The notes beneath the pieces are model-generated. The model was not told the DNA's origin. It searched no databases and saw only the letters and a list, made by a program, of their open reading frames with translations. The position numbers were made by a program, and so were the translations under genes. Source: an uncultured Clostridia bacterium (GTDB lineage Bacteria > Bacillota > Clostridia > Oscillospirales > Acutalibacteraceae). From it: 62,471 nt of DNA. The stretch is taken from positions 1 to 62,471 of the forward strand of contig CAMHAV010000003.1 of NCBI GenBank assembly GCA_946182865.1, given 5' to 3'. Shown here piece by piece: positions 1 through 7,951 of this stretch (the stretch's first letter is position 1; every line of letters starts with the position of its first letter).

Positions 1-46
1 CATAATTTTAGTTATTTTAACTATACTCAAGGTATATTTTGTGGTA

Positions 47-75
47 TTCAACAGAGTTTTGCACAACCTGTTGAA
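47..75. repeat. 8-bp inverted repeat upstream of rpmH
   Basis: TTCAACAG (47-54) and CTGTTGAA (68-75) form a perfect inverted repeat around a short spacer containing TTGCACAAC, a loose resemblance to a DnaA box. The stretch 1-130 is AT-rich and has no convincing gene. In Bacillota the dnaA/origin region usually lies just upstream of rpmH, so this may be its edge. No canonical TTATCCACA box is present, so an origin role is only a guess. Confidence 0.35.
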
Positions 76-137
76 AATAAAGAAGGCGGCCGGAATCATC
101 TTTTCCTAAAAACAGGCATTGAAAATGAAATTTTGTA

Positions 138-167
138 TTGACATTTTCGGGTAAAATGCGCTATAAT
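138..167 (+). promoter_or_regulatory. rpmH promoter
   Basis: A TTGACA -35 (138-143) and TATAAT -10 (162-167) are separated by 18 bp. This near-consensus housekeeping promoter lies about 45 bp upstream of the rpmH start and would give the strong transcription expected for a ribosomal protein gene. Confidence 0.8.
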
Positions 168-213
168 ACATGAGTATGCTTTTGGTTTGAAAACCTGAAA
201 GGGGGGTAACGCA

Positions 214-348
214 ATGGTAAGAACATACCAGCCGAAAAAGCGTCAGAGAAAGGTTGAGCACGGCTTCCGCAAGAGAATGTCTACCAGCAACGGCCGCAAG
301 GTGTTGGCAAGACGCAGAGCAAAGGGCAGAAAGACGCTGACCTATTGA
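214..348 (+). CDS. rpmH: 50S ribosomal protein L34
   Basis: A 44-residue, strongly basic protein beginning [20 protein letters not shown] and ending KGRKTLTY, the normal length and composition of bacterial L34, a component of the large ribosomal subunit. A GGGGGG-rich ribosome-binding site lies just upstream of the ATG, and a consensus promoter precedes it. It is followed by rnpA, the universal bacterial arrangement, which confirms the identity. The gene is shorter than 60 codons and easily missed by length-filtered gene finding. Confidence 0.97.
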   Translation: MVRTYQPKKRQRKVEHGFRKRMSTSNGRKVLARRRAKGRKTLTY

Positions 349-427
349 TCGATTGATTTCTTTGACAAAGCCGCCATTTCGGGCTGTTCCCGTGTGAAAC
401 GGAAACGGGCCGGAGGCGGAAACATTC

Positions 428-468
428 GTGTCGCAGGCCTGCTGCCGCCGCGGCGGAGGCTTCGACAC
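428..468 (+). other. GC-rich hairpin in the rpmH-rnpA spacer
   Basis: GTGTCG (428-433) pairs with CGACAC (463-468), enclosing GC-rich arms (GCCGCC against GGCGG). It lies between the rpmH stop and the rnpA start, upstream of a second hairpin followed by a T-run. It could protect or process the rpmH message so that L34 and RNase P protein are made in different amounts; that role is inferred. Confidence 0.5.
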
Positions 469-515
469 AAACAAGTTCATCATGCGTGTCGTTTTTATCG
501 AGTGATGTTCATTGC

Positions 516-547
516 AGGGCCACTTTTTCAAGTGGCCTTTGTTTTTA
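516..547 (+). terminator. Intrinsic terminator/attenuator between rpmH and rnpA
   Basis: GGCCACT (518-524) and AGTGGCC (531-537) form a stem followed by TTTGTTTTT. It ends about 20 bp before the rnpA start codon, so it probably lets only part of the rpmH transcription continue into rnpA. Confidence 0.75.
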
Positions 548-566
548 AAAAGGGAATGGTTGCACA

Positions 567-902
567 ATGGCAAAATATGCGGTCATCAAACAAAATTATG
601 AATTTCGCCGCGCTTATCACAAAGGAAAAAGCTTTGTATCGCCTTATCTGGTGACGTATTGCTTTAAAAAGAAATATGGCGGGATTAAAATCGGCATTAC
701 TTCCGGGAAGAAAATCGGCAAGGCTGTGGCGCGCAACCGTACACGCCGCGTGATCAGAGAAGCCTATCGCTCGCTTTACCCGGAGCTGCAGGGCAACTGG
801 GATCTGGTGTTTGTGGCGCGTACCGCGACGGTTTACAAAAAAAGCACCGAAATCGCGGTGGTCATGCGGAAGCATCTGAAGGAGGCCGGCGTTCTCCGAT
901 GA
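567..902 (+). CDS. rnpA: Ribonuclease P protein component
   Basis: A 111-residue basic protein; RNase P protein binds the catalytic RNA subunit and helps position precursor tRNA for 5' end removal. The family signature [14 protein letters not shown] is at residues 55-68, with the central-cleft region (residues 8-40) rich in aromatic and basic residues. Length is normal. Its stop overlaps the yidD start by 4 bp (ATGA), indicating translational coupling. It sits between rpmH and yidD as in almost all Bacillota. Confidence 0.97.
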   Translation: MAKYAVIKQNYEFRRAYHKGKSFVSPYLVTYCFKKKYGGIKIGITSGKKIGKAVARNRTRRVIREAYRSLYPELQGNWDLVFVARTATVYKKSTEIAVVMRKHLKEAGVLR

Positions 903-1195
903 AACGATTTTTTCTCTGGCTCATCCGGTTCTATCAAAAACATATCTCCGCCAACACGCCTCCGCGCTGCAAATTTTATCCTACCTGCTCCCATTACACC
1001 TACACGGCTATCGAGCGGTTCGGCGTGCTGCGCGGCAGCGCAATGGGCGCATGGCGGATTTTGCGGTGCAACCCTTGGAATCCGGGCGGCTATGACCCTG
1101 TTCCCGAAAAGAAAATTCATTACCGATCACCTATCCATCGTGACAGCGCCAATCACACGGGCAACGCAAGTGAACGCGAAAAAACAGCAGATTGA
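899..1195 (+). CDS. yidD: Membrane protein insertion efficiency factor YidD
   Basis: A 98-residue protein with the YidD core: FYQKHIS (residues 11-17), a Cys pattern at 24, 30 and 57, and [18 protein letters not shown] near residues 52-69. YidD is a small inner-face membrane-associated protein that assists YidC-dependent insertion. The hydrophilic C-terminal tail after residue 70 is family-variable. Start overlaps the rnpA stop, and yidC follows after about 150 bp, the conserved order. Confidence 0.93.
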   Translation: MKRFFLWLIRFYQKHISANTPPRCKFYPTCSHYTYTAIERFGVLRGSAMGAWRILRCNPWNPGGYDPVPEKKIHYRSPIHRDSANHTGNASEREKTAD

Positions 1196-1347
1196 TTCTT
1201 TATGCCGTTTTGATTTTTATGGATGTTTCTCTTTTGTTTATTTTACAAATAAAATTGTATATTAAATACAATTAGGCTATCAATCAATCTTGCTTTGAAA
1301 TATTTCCAAAATTGAAAATTTAATAACAGGGGGAAGTTAATCAGAAA

Positions 1348-2472
1348 ATGGATGCACTTTTTAACTTTATCGGCGAAATTTTCGGCTATGTGCTGATGTT
1401 TTTCAACAACATTTTCGGAAATTTCGGTGTAGCGATCATTGCGTTTACCGTTTTCACCCGACTGCTCATGTTTCCGCTGACCATCAATCAGCAAAAGAGC
1501 ATGGCAGGCATGCAGCGGCTTCAGCCGAAAATGAAGGAACTGCAGGAACGGTACGGCAACGACAAGCAGCGGTACAACGAAGAAGTCCAGAAACTCTATG
1601 AACGCGAGGGGCAAAGTCCGGCGGGCGGCTGTCTGCCGATGCTGATTCAGCTGCCGATCTTCTACGGTCTTTACCGCGCCATTTGCATGCCTATCACCTG
1701 CACGCTCCACCAGAATCTGACGGAGGGTGTGCTGGCGGAGGCTGTGGCGCGTGTCAAGACGCTCAGCGACGTTTACACCTCCACCACCAGCTCCTACTAC
1801 TCGCAGATCAACGTGATCGAGGCGGTCAGAAATATCGGCGGCAACTATGCCAAATATGGATTTACCGCTGCCGAGGCCGATGCGCTTGCGCCGATCTATG
1901 AGCTGAGCAAAGGATTTAATTTCCTTGGCATTGACCTGCTCTCCATTGCGAAGTTCTGGAACCCCGCCATTATCCTGACGTTTGTGGTGTTTATCGCCAG
2001 CGCGGGCGGCATGTTCCTCTCCAACAAGATCAACGGCACCGCCAGCCAGCCGCAGATGAACGGATGCAGCCCGAATATGATGGGCATTTCCATGGGTCTG
2101 ATGTCCGCATGGATCTCGCTGTCGGTTCCCTCGGCTATGGCGCTTTACTGGACCTGCTCCAGCCTGATCGCTCCTTTGCAGAGCTGGGTCGTTCATAAGT
2201 ATTACAATGCGGCGATACTCAACGCACGGGCAGAGGCACAGCGATTGGCTAAGATCGCGTTGGAAGAAGATGAAGTGATCCGGTCTGTGAATGCCACAAA
2301 GGGCAGCAGACAGTTTGCTCCGGTGTATTCGATTCCCGAACCGGAAAAGTCACCCGTCAAGGAATCGCTAAGCAACTCGCAGAAGCCGAAAAACAGCGGG
2401 AAAAAGAAAAAATCCGCTGCCGGTCAGAATAAAAAGTCCTCGTCGGATTATCAGGGGAAAAAGAAAAAGTAA
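1348..2472 (+). CDS. yidC: Membrane protein insertase YidC/OxaA
   Basis: A 374-residue polytopic protein that inserts membrane proteins alone or with Sec. The conserved arginine of the hydrophilic groove is visible in FTRLLMFPL (R38), followed by the cytoplasmic helical hairpin (about residues 48-90, KMKELQERYGNDKQRYNEEV) and GGCLPMLIQLPIFYGLYRAI, then later transmembrane segments around 195-290. The C-terminus (from about 325) is Lys/Ser rich, as in YidC proteins that contact ribosomes. No lipobox is seen at the N-terminus, unlike SpoIIIJ of Bacillus. Confidence 0.95.
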   Translation: MDALFNFIGEIFGYVLMFFNNIFGNFGVAIIAFTVFTRLLMFPLTINQQKSMAGMQRLQPKMKELQERYGNDKQRYNEEVQKLYEREGQSPAGGCLPMLIQLPIFYGLYRAICMPITCTLHQNLTEGVLAEAVARVKTLSDVYTSTTSSYYSQINVIEAVRNIGGNYAKYGFTAAEADALAPIYELSKGFNFLGIDLLSIAKFWNPAIILTFVVFIASAGGMFLSNKINGTASQPQMNGCSPNMMGISMGLMSAWISLSVPSAMALYWTCSSLIAPLQSWVVHKYYNAAILNARAEAQRLAKIALEEDEVIRSVNATKGSRQFAPVYSIPEPEKSPVKESLSNSQKPKNSGKKKKSAAGQNKKSSSDYQGKKKK

Positions 2473-2524
2473 ATAGTTTATTTAATGATACGAAGTCTTG
2501 TTTGAATGAAAGGAAGTTTCTGAA

Positions 2525-3505
2525 ATGAAGGAAATTACAGTCACCGGCGCTACCGTAGAAGAAGCGATTGAAAGCGCGTGTCAGCAGCTTGGCATTGACG
2601 TAGAAACGGCACAATATGAGGTGATTGAGCAGCCCCAGCCGAAGATTCTCGGCATTTTCGGCGGCGCGGACGCAAAGGTGAGAGTGTTTGTCGAAGAGTC
2701 CAAGAAGAAGACGCCGACCGAAGCGGCTGTTGCATATCTGACGGAGATTCTCACCGCCATGGGTGTAAAGAACCTGGAGATTACCGACGAAGCAACAGAC
2801 GAACGCACGATTCTCAATATCAACGGCGACGATGATGATCTGGGCGTCGTCATCGGACACAGAGGGGATACCCTGACCGCGCTGCAATATCTGGTAAGCC
2901 TGTGCGCGAATAACTGCTGCGATGAATATTTCAAGGTTTCGCTGAATGTCAAGAATTTCAGAGAGAAGCGCGAAAAGACGCTCGAAACGGTTGCCTCCAA
3001 GACGGCCTACAAGGCGGTCAAGCTCCAGAAAAACATTGCGCTGGAGCCTATGACTCCCTATGAGCGCAGTATTATCCACACGGCTGTGCAGAGCATTGAA
3101 GGTGTGACAAGCTGGTCTGTCGGCGAAAATGAGAAGCGTCATGTGGTCATTGGGCCTGAGGGTCTTGACGAAGGCGCGGACGGCATGCCCGTGAAATACG
3201 CCAAGCTCAACAATCACAGAGAGCGCAGCGGTGCTCCGCGCGGCGGTTACAACAGAAGCGGACGCGGCGGTTACAATAAGGGCGGCTACAACAAAGGCGG
3301 ACGCGGCGGTTACAACAAGGGTGGCTACAACAGAGGCGGCTACCGCGACAGAAACGGTTATCGCGACGATAACAGAAGCTATCGCGACAGAAGCAGCTAT
3401 GACCGCTATAACAGTGAAAACCGTACTCCCGCAGCACCCAAGACCGACTATGAGAGCAGCTTCACCTATGGCAAGATCGAGTATCATTCGGACAACGAAG
3501 AATAA
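2525..3505 (+). CDS. jag: RNA-binding protein Jag/KhpB with Gly-Tyr-Asn rich tail
   Basis: A 326-residue cytoplasmic RNA-binding protein. It has an N-terminal Jag_N domain (about 1-52), a KH domain with the GxxG loop in IGHRGDTL (110-117), and an R3H domain (about 150-215, with PYERSIIHTAV). It always follows yidC in Bacillota and is linked to cell-envelope and small-RNA control. From about residue 236 to 300 it carries an extra low-complexity tail of repeated GGYNKGG/GRGGYN units, then Tyr/Arg/Asp-rich sequence, resembling eukaryotic RGG boxes. Most described Jag proteins lack such a tail. Confidence 0.93.
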   Translation: MKEITVTGATVEEAIESACQQLGIDVETAQYEVIEQPQPKILGIFGGADAKVRVFVEESKKKTPTEAAVAYLTEILTAMGVKNLEITDEATDERTILNINGDDDDLGVVIGHRGDTLTALQYLVSLCANNCCDEYFKVSLNVKNFREKREKTLETVASKTAYKAVKLQKNIALEPMTPYERSIIHTAVQSIEGVTSWSVGENEKRHVVIGPEGLDEGADGMPVKYAKLNNHRERSGAPRGGYNRSGRGGYNKGGYNKGGRGGYNKGGYNRGGYRDRNGYRDDNRSYRDRSSYDRYNSENRTPAAPKTDYESSFTYGKIEYHSDNEE

Positions 3506-3529
3506 TTGATTTTTTAATCAAACGGGTTA

Positions 3530-3575
3530 ATCCCCGACCTGCAATCAACACAAGATGGCAGGTCGGGGATTTTTG
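3530..3575 (+). terminator. Terminator after jag
   Basis: ATCCCCGACCTGC is repeated in inverted form as GCAGGTCGGGGAT, followed by TTTTTG. This strong intrinsic terminator closes the rpmH-to-jag unit. Its T-run runs directly into the first parS site. Confidence 0.85.
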
Positions 3576-3589
3576 TTTCACGTGAAACA
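3574..3589. promoter_or_regulatory. parS centromere site 1
   Basis: The 16-bp palindrome TGTTTCACGTGAAACA matches the Bacillus-type parS consensus exactly. ParB (encoded at 8.7 kb) would bind and spread from here to load condensin and segregate the origin. It lies in the jag-mnmE intergenic region. Confidence 0.95.
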
Positions 3590-3617
3590 TGTTCTGCCGT
3601 GTCGCACTTATATGATA

Positions 3618-3633
3618 TGTTTCATGTGAAACA
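3618..3633. promoter_or_regulatory. parS centromere site 2 (one mismatch)
   Basis: TGTTTCATGTGAAACA differs from consensus parS by one base in the centre and lies 44 bp from site 1. Single-mismatch sites can still bind ParB in Bacillus, so this is a probable weaker site. Confidence 0.8.
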
Positions 3634-3675
3634 TCAAAAATAAGAAGAATTTTCAGATAAATTCCCGTAAATCCG

Positions 3676-3703
3676 TTGCATTTGCCGTCTGATATGGTAT
3701 AAT
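3676..3703 (+). promoter_or_regulatory. mnmE operon promoter
   Basis: TTGCAT (3676-3681), 16-bp spacer, and TATAAT (3698-3703) preceded by TGG (extended -10). It lies about 45 bp upstream of mnmE and probably drives mnmE-mnmG-rsmG. Confidence 0.7.
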
Positions 3704-3747
3704 AGAGTACAGACAAAATTGAAAGACAGAGAGGATGCAACAAAAGA

Positions 3748-5127
3748 ATGGGGAATACAATTGCTGCCATTTCCACACCGCAGGCGGCAGGCGGCATCGG
3801 CATTGTCCGCATTTCGGGGCAGGAAGCTGCCGTTATTGCCGACCGCGTATTTCAGGCAGTGGACGGCCATAAGCTGACCGAATCGGACGGATACAGAGCG
3901 CATTACGGTCATGTCGTGCAGAACGGAGAAGTGCTGGACGAAGCCATTGCGTTGGTGTTCCGTGCGCCGAAAAGTTATACGGGGGAGGACGTGGTAGAAC
4001 TGTCCTGCCACGGTGGATTGTATGTGGTTCGACGCGTACTGCGGGCCGTGTTGGAAAACGGCGCTCGGCTGGCGGATGCGGGGGAGTTCACCCGCCGTGC
4101 CTTTGAAAACGGGAAGATGTCGCTGACACAGGCGGAAGCAGTCATGGATCTCATCGGCGCGCAGGGAAAACAGGCAGCCAGAGCCGCCCTGTCCGCCAGA
4201 GAGGGAAGAATCGCGCGGAAAATTGACGCGCTCAAAACCGAAATCACAGGCTATGCCGCCCATTTGGCCGCGTGGGCGGATTATCCGGAAGAAGATCTGA
4301 TTCCCGTAGATACAGAGCAGTTGTCCCATGATTTAGGAGAAACTATCGAAAAATTGAAAAAAATGATCAAAGAGGGCGACGCGGGGCGCGTCATTCGCGA
4401 CGGCGTGGACACGGTCATTGTAGGAAAGCCAAATGTCGGCAAATCCACGCTGATGAACTGTCTGGCGGGGTGCGAGCGCAGCATTGTCACCCATATTGCC
4501 GGAACCACGCGTGATATTGTCGAGGAAAAGGTCGTGTTGGGAGACGTTATCCTCCGATTGGCAGATACGGCAGGCATACACACAACGCAGGACCCGGTGG
4601 AGAGCATCGGAGTAGAGCGTGCGGTCAGCCGCATGGACAGCGCGGGACTCGTGCTGGCGGTTTTTGATAATTCGCTTCCTCTGGACGAAGATGACCGGCA
4701 ACTGCTGCAAAGCTTGCGGGTGCAAAATTTGCAGGGAAGACCTTGCGTGGCGGTTATCAATAAAAATGATATGGATAACCAATTGGATATCGGAGAAGTG
4801 CAGCGAAATATTCCCAAAATCGTCAATATATCGGCCAAGGATGAAAACGGTATTGACCGATTGGCGGAAGCGATTGCCGATTTGCTGGGGGTGGCGGAGC
4901 TGAATCCGGCGGACGGCATATTGTCGGGAGAACGGCAGCTGCAATGCGCCCGTCAGTGCCTTGAAATGCTTCTGGAAGCGAAAAACGCGCTGGATATCGG
5001 ATTTACCCTTGACGCGGTAAATGTCTCCTTAGACGGCGCCGTAGCCGCCTTGCTGGAGCTGACAGGGGAGAGGGCTACCGACGTCGTGACAGACGCGGTA
5101 TTCCATCAATTCTGCGTGGGAAAATGA
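3748..5127 (+). CDS. mnmE: tRNA uridine-5-carboxymethylaminomethyl modification GTPase MnmE
   Basis: A 459-residue GTPase. With MnmG it installs the (carboxymethyl)aminomethyl group at wobble U34 of certain tRNAs. The N-terminal tetrahydrofolate-binding domain starts GNTIAAISTPQAAGGIGIVRISG. The G domain shows GKPNVGKST (about 226-234) and the later DTAG and NKND motifs. The C-terminal FCVGK carries the conserved Cys456. Length is normal. The start is the ATG after AGAGGATGC. mnmG begins 22 bp downstream. Confidence 0.97.
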   Translation: MGNTIAAISTPQAAGGIGIVRISGQEAAVIADRVFQAVDGHKLTESDGYRAHYGHVVQNGEVLDEAIALVFRAPKSYTGEDVVELSCHGGLYVVRRVLRAVLENGARLADAGEFTRRAFENGKMSLTQAEAVMDLIGAQGKQAARAALSAREGRIARKIDALKTEITGYAAHLAAWADYPEEDLIPVDTEQLSHDLGETIEKLKKMIKEGDAGRVIRDGVDTVIVGKPNVGKSTLMNCLAGCERSIVTHIAGTTRDIVEEKVVLGDVILRLADTAGIHTTQDPVESIGVERAVSRMDSAGLVLAVFDNSLPLDEDDRQLLQSLRVQNLQGRPCVAVINKNDMDNQLDIGEVQRNIPKIVNISAKDENGIDRLAEAIADLLGVAELNPADGILSGERQLQCARQCLEMLLEAKNALDIGFTLDAVNVSLDGAVAALLELTGERATDVVTDAVFHQFCVGK

Positions 5128-5149
5128 TTGAAAAAGGCGGTATAATAGC

Positions 5150-7060
5150 ATGGAATTTTTAGCGGATCGCTGTGATGTGGCGGTCATTGGCGCGGGTCAC
5201 GCGGGCATCGAGGCGTCGCTTGCCTCGGCGAGACTGGGCTGTAAGACGGTTGTTTTTACCATTAATATGGACGCGGTGGGAAATCTGCCTTGCAATCCGT
5301 CCATTGGCGGCACGGCCAAGGGACATCTGGTGCGGGAAGTGGATGCGCTGGGCGGTGAAATGGGACGCGCGGCAGACGATACCTTTTTGCAAAGCCGCAT
5401 GCTCAATCGCGGCAAAGGCCCTGCCGTACACAGTCTGCGCGCACAGATTGACAGGCGGATGTATTCTTCCCGTGTCAAGCATACGCTGGAATTGCAGGAG
5501 AATCTGAACTTAAAACAGGCGGAAATCACGGAAATTCGCCCTGTTGAGGGGGAGTACGGCTGGGAGGCAGTCACGAAAATGGGCGCTGTCTACCGGTGTA
5601 AGTGCGTAATTCTGGCGACGGGTACTTATCTGGGCGGACGCATTTATGTCGGTGACGTCAGTTTCGAGGGCGGGCCGGACGGCATGTTTGCAGCCACCTC
5701 TCTGGGAACATGCCTTCGTGCGATGGGCATTCCCTGCCGGCGTTTTAAAACAGGCACGCCGGCCCGTATTCATCGGCATTCCATTGATTTCAGTCACTTG
5801 GAAGTGCAGGCGGGAGACGAAAGAATCACGCCCTTTTCCTATGATACTATGGAAAATCCTGACGCAAAGCTGGAAAATCAGGTGGTCTGCCACGTCACTT
5901 GGACGAATGAACAGACCAAAAAGGTAATTTTGGATAATATCCACCGTTCGCCCCTCTATAGCGGCAAAATCGACGGTATCGGCCCCCGTTACTGCCCCAG
6001 CATTGAGGATAAAATTGTGCGGTTTTCGCAAAAAGAACGCCACCAGCTCTTTATTGAGCCGTGCGGACTGAATACCGAGGAGATGTATTTGCAAGGGGCC
6101 TCCTCTTCCTTGCCGGAGGACGTGCAGATCGCGCTTTATAAGACGATTCCCGGATTGGAAAATGTCCAAATCATGCGCACGGCTTATGCCATTGAATATG
6201 ACTGCGTAGACCCGCAGGCGTTGCGGGCTACCTTAGAGATGAAAGATTTTCCGGGCTTATATGGCGCGGGACAGTTCAACGGCAGTTCCGGGTATGAAGA
6301 AGCCGCCGCGCAGGGCCTTGTCGCGGGCATTAATGCGGCGCTGAAAGTAAAAGGCGAAGAACCGCTGATTCTGGAGCGTTCCGGCAGCTATATCGGCACA
6401 TTGATTGACGATCTGGTGACGAAAGGGGTATCCGACCCTTATCGCATGATGACCTCCCGCTCGGAATACCGCTTGATTCTCCGTCAGGATAACGCCGACG
6501 AGCGGTTAATGCCTATCGGACACCGTATAGGGCTGATTTCCGACGCGCAGTATGAAAAGTATCTGGCACGGCAGGCAATGAAAAAGGCGGAAATCAAGCG
6601 CGTTAAGGAAACCCGTATTCTGCCCACTGAAGAGGTCAACGCGATACTTGTTTCACGTGAAACAACGCCGATTACCACAGGAATCCGCTTGATTGAACTG
6701 CTCAAGCGTCCCGAATTGAACTACGAAGCACTGGCTCCGATTGATGAGACGCGTCCGCCCCTGCCGTATTATATCTTTGAGCAGGTGGAAGTGGAGATTA
6801 AATATGAAGGCTATATCCGCCGCCAGCAGGCAATGATTGACGAGGCCAAGCGGCTGGAAATGCGAAAACTGCCGCAAAATCTCGATTATAACGCCATTAC
6901 GGGGCTTCGTTTAGAGGCAATAGAGAAGCTCAACAAGGTCAAACCCGAAAATGTCGGACAAGCCTCCCGTATATCCGGCGTGAGTCCCGCCGATATCTCC
7001 GTGCTGCTGATCTGGCTGACAAAGCAGCGTCACACAGCGGAAAGCGAGGGACAGGCATGA
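5150..7060 (+). CDS. mnmG: tRNA uridine-5-carboxymethylaminomethyl modification enzyme MnmG (GidA)
   Basis: A 636-residue FAD-dependent partner of MnmE. The dinucleotide-binding motif AVIGAGHAGIEA is at residues 11-22, followed by the family landmark NPSIGGTAKGHLVREVDALGG (about 48-68). The C-terminal helical domain that contacts MnmE and tRNA is present (YEALAPIDETRPPLPYYIFEQ and GLRLEAIEKLNKVKP). An exact parS site is embedded in its coding sequence at 6649-6664. Its stop overlaps the rsmG start by 4 bp. Confidence 0.97.
   Translation: MEFLADRCDVAVIGAGHAGIEASLASARLGCKTVVFTINMDAVGNLPCNPSIGGTAKGHLVREVDALGGEMGRAADDTFLQSRMLNRGKGPAVHSLRAQIDRRMYSSRVKHTLELQENLNLKQAEITEIRPVEGEYGWEAVTKMGAVYRCKCVILATGTYLGGRIYVGDVSFEGGPDGMFAATSLGTCLRAMGIPCRRFKTGTPARIHRHSIDFSHLEVQAGDERITPFSYDTMENPDAKLENQVVCHVTWTNEQTKKVILDNIHRSPLYSGKIDGIGPRYCPSIEDKIVRFSQKERHQLFIEPCGLNTEEMYLQGASSSLPEDVQIALYKTIPGLENVQIMRTAYAIEYDCVDPQALRATLEMKDFPGLYGAGQFNGSSGYEEAAAQGLVAGINAALKVKGEEPLILERSGSYIGTLIDDLVTKGVSDPYRMMTSRSEYRLILRQDNADERLMPIGHRIGLISDAQYEKYLARQAMKKAEIKRVKETRILPTEEVNAILVSRETTPITTGIRLIELLKRPELNYEALAPIDETRPPLPYYIFEQVEVEIKYEGYIRRQQAMIDEAKRLEMRKLPQNLDYNAITGLRLEAIEKLNKVKPENVGQASRISGVSPADISVLLIWLTKQRHTAESEGQA
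6649..6664. promoter_or_regulatory. parS centromere site 3, inside mnmG
   Basis: An exact TGTTTCACGTGAAACA palindrome inside the mnmG coding sequence, at the codons for LVSRETT. Intragenic parS sites are also known in Bacillus. With sites at 3.6 and 7.8 kb it forms a cluster upstream of soj-spo0J. Confidence 0.93.
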
Positions 7061-7767
7061 TTGATTTTGAAGCAATGAGGCAAAAAGCGGCCGTCTTTGA
7101 AATAAACCTGAGTGATCGACAGCTTGCGCGGCTGGATTGTTACGCCGAAATGCTGGTGGATTGGAATACCCGCATGAATCTGACGGGGATTACCGACAGC
7201 GAAGGCATTATGACACGTCATTTTGAAGATTCCCTTAGTCTGCTGGCCTACGCCAAGATTCCTGATGGAGCAAAGGTCATTGACGTGGGGACAGGCGCGG
7301 GATTTCCGGGTATGGTCTTGAAAATCGCGCGTCCCGATATCGAATTGACGCTGCTGGACAGCCTGCAAAAGAGGCTGGTCTTTCTGGATGCCGTTGCCAA
7401 GGAAATACAGGCAAAGGTGCGGACGGTGCATCTGCGCGCGGAAGAGGGCGGAAGAAAACCCGAAATGCGAGAGCATTTTGACATTGCCTGCGCCCGCGCG
7501 GTGGCCAATCTGCGGGAATTGTCGGAATACTGTCTGCCGTATGTAAAAGTGGGAGGGCAGTTTATCTCGATGAAAGGCCCTGACGTGACAGAAGAAATCC
7601 AGTCAGCCAAGCCGGGCATCGGCACATTGGGCGGAAAATTTGTTGGCCTGCATGAGTTTTGCATTTCAGACGGCAGCGGGAGAAACGTTATAGTAGTGGA
7701 TAAAATCAAACCTACCCCGCCGCAGTTTCCACGAACCTCCGCAAAAATCTCAAAAAAGCCCTTATAA
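7057..7767 (+). CDS. rsmG: 16S rRNA (guanine(527)-N(7))-methyltransferase RsmG (GidB)
   Basis: A 236-residue SAM-dependent methyltransferase modifying G527 of 16S rRNA, the enzyme whose loss gives low-level streptomycin resistance. The SAM motif DVGTGAGFPGMVLKI (76-90) and the upstream MNLTGITD are diagnostic. It overlaps mnmG by ATGA and ends just before a parS site and the soj promoter. Length is typical. Confidence 0.96.
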   Translation: MIDFEAMRQKAAVFEINLSDRQLARLDCYAEMLVDWNTRMNLTGITDSEGIMTRHFEDSLSLLAYAKIPDGAKVIDVGTGAGFPGMVLKIARPDIELTLLDSLQKRLVFLDAVAKEIQAKVRTVHLRAEEGGRKPEMREHFDIACARAVANLRELSEYCLPYVKVGGQFISMKGPDVTEEIQSAKPGIGTLGGKFVGLHEFCISDGSGRNVIVVDKIKPTPPQFPRTSAKISKKPL

Positions 7768-7795
7768 AACAGTGAAAACATGGTGTAAAACAGAG

Positions 7796-7811
7796 TGTTT
7801 CACGTGAAACA
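7796..7811. promoter_or_regulatory. parS centromere site 4, upstream of soj
   Basis: An exact TGTTTCACGTGAAACA lies between rsmG and soj, about 45 bp upstream of the soj -35. ParB bound here could also influence soj-spo0J transcription. Confidence 0.95.
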
Positions 7812-7854
7812 TTGAGATTTAACACAAAATTTAATAAAACTTGCAAAAAAACAT

Positions 7855-7882
7855 TTGTAATTTATCTGATCTATGGTATAAT
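7855..7882 (+). promoter_or_regulatory. soj-spo0J promoter
   Basis: TTGTAA (7855-7860), 16-bp spacer, and TATAAT (7877-7882) preceded by TGG, an extended -10. It lies 70 bp upstream of the chosen soj start. Confidence 0.65.
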
Positions 7883-7951
7883 CATAGTATAACCCTGTCA
7901 ACCGTAAGACAGGGCAATAGGCAAATTAAAATCAGGAAAGGTCGCAATGAT

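Noticed and set aside
1..130. Replication origin
   Set aside because: Position before rpmH is suggestive, but no canonical DnaA-box cluster or dnaA sequence is in the window.
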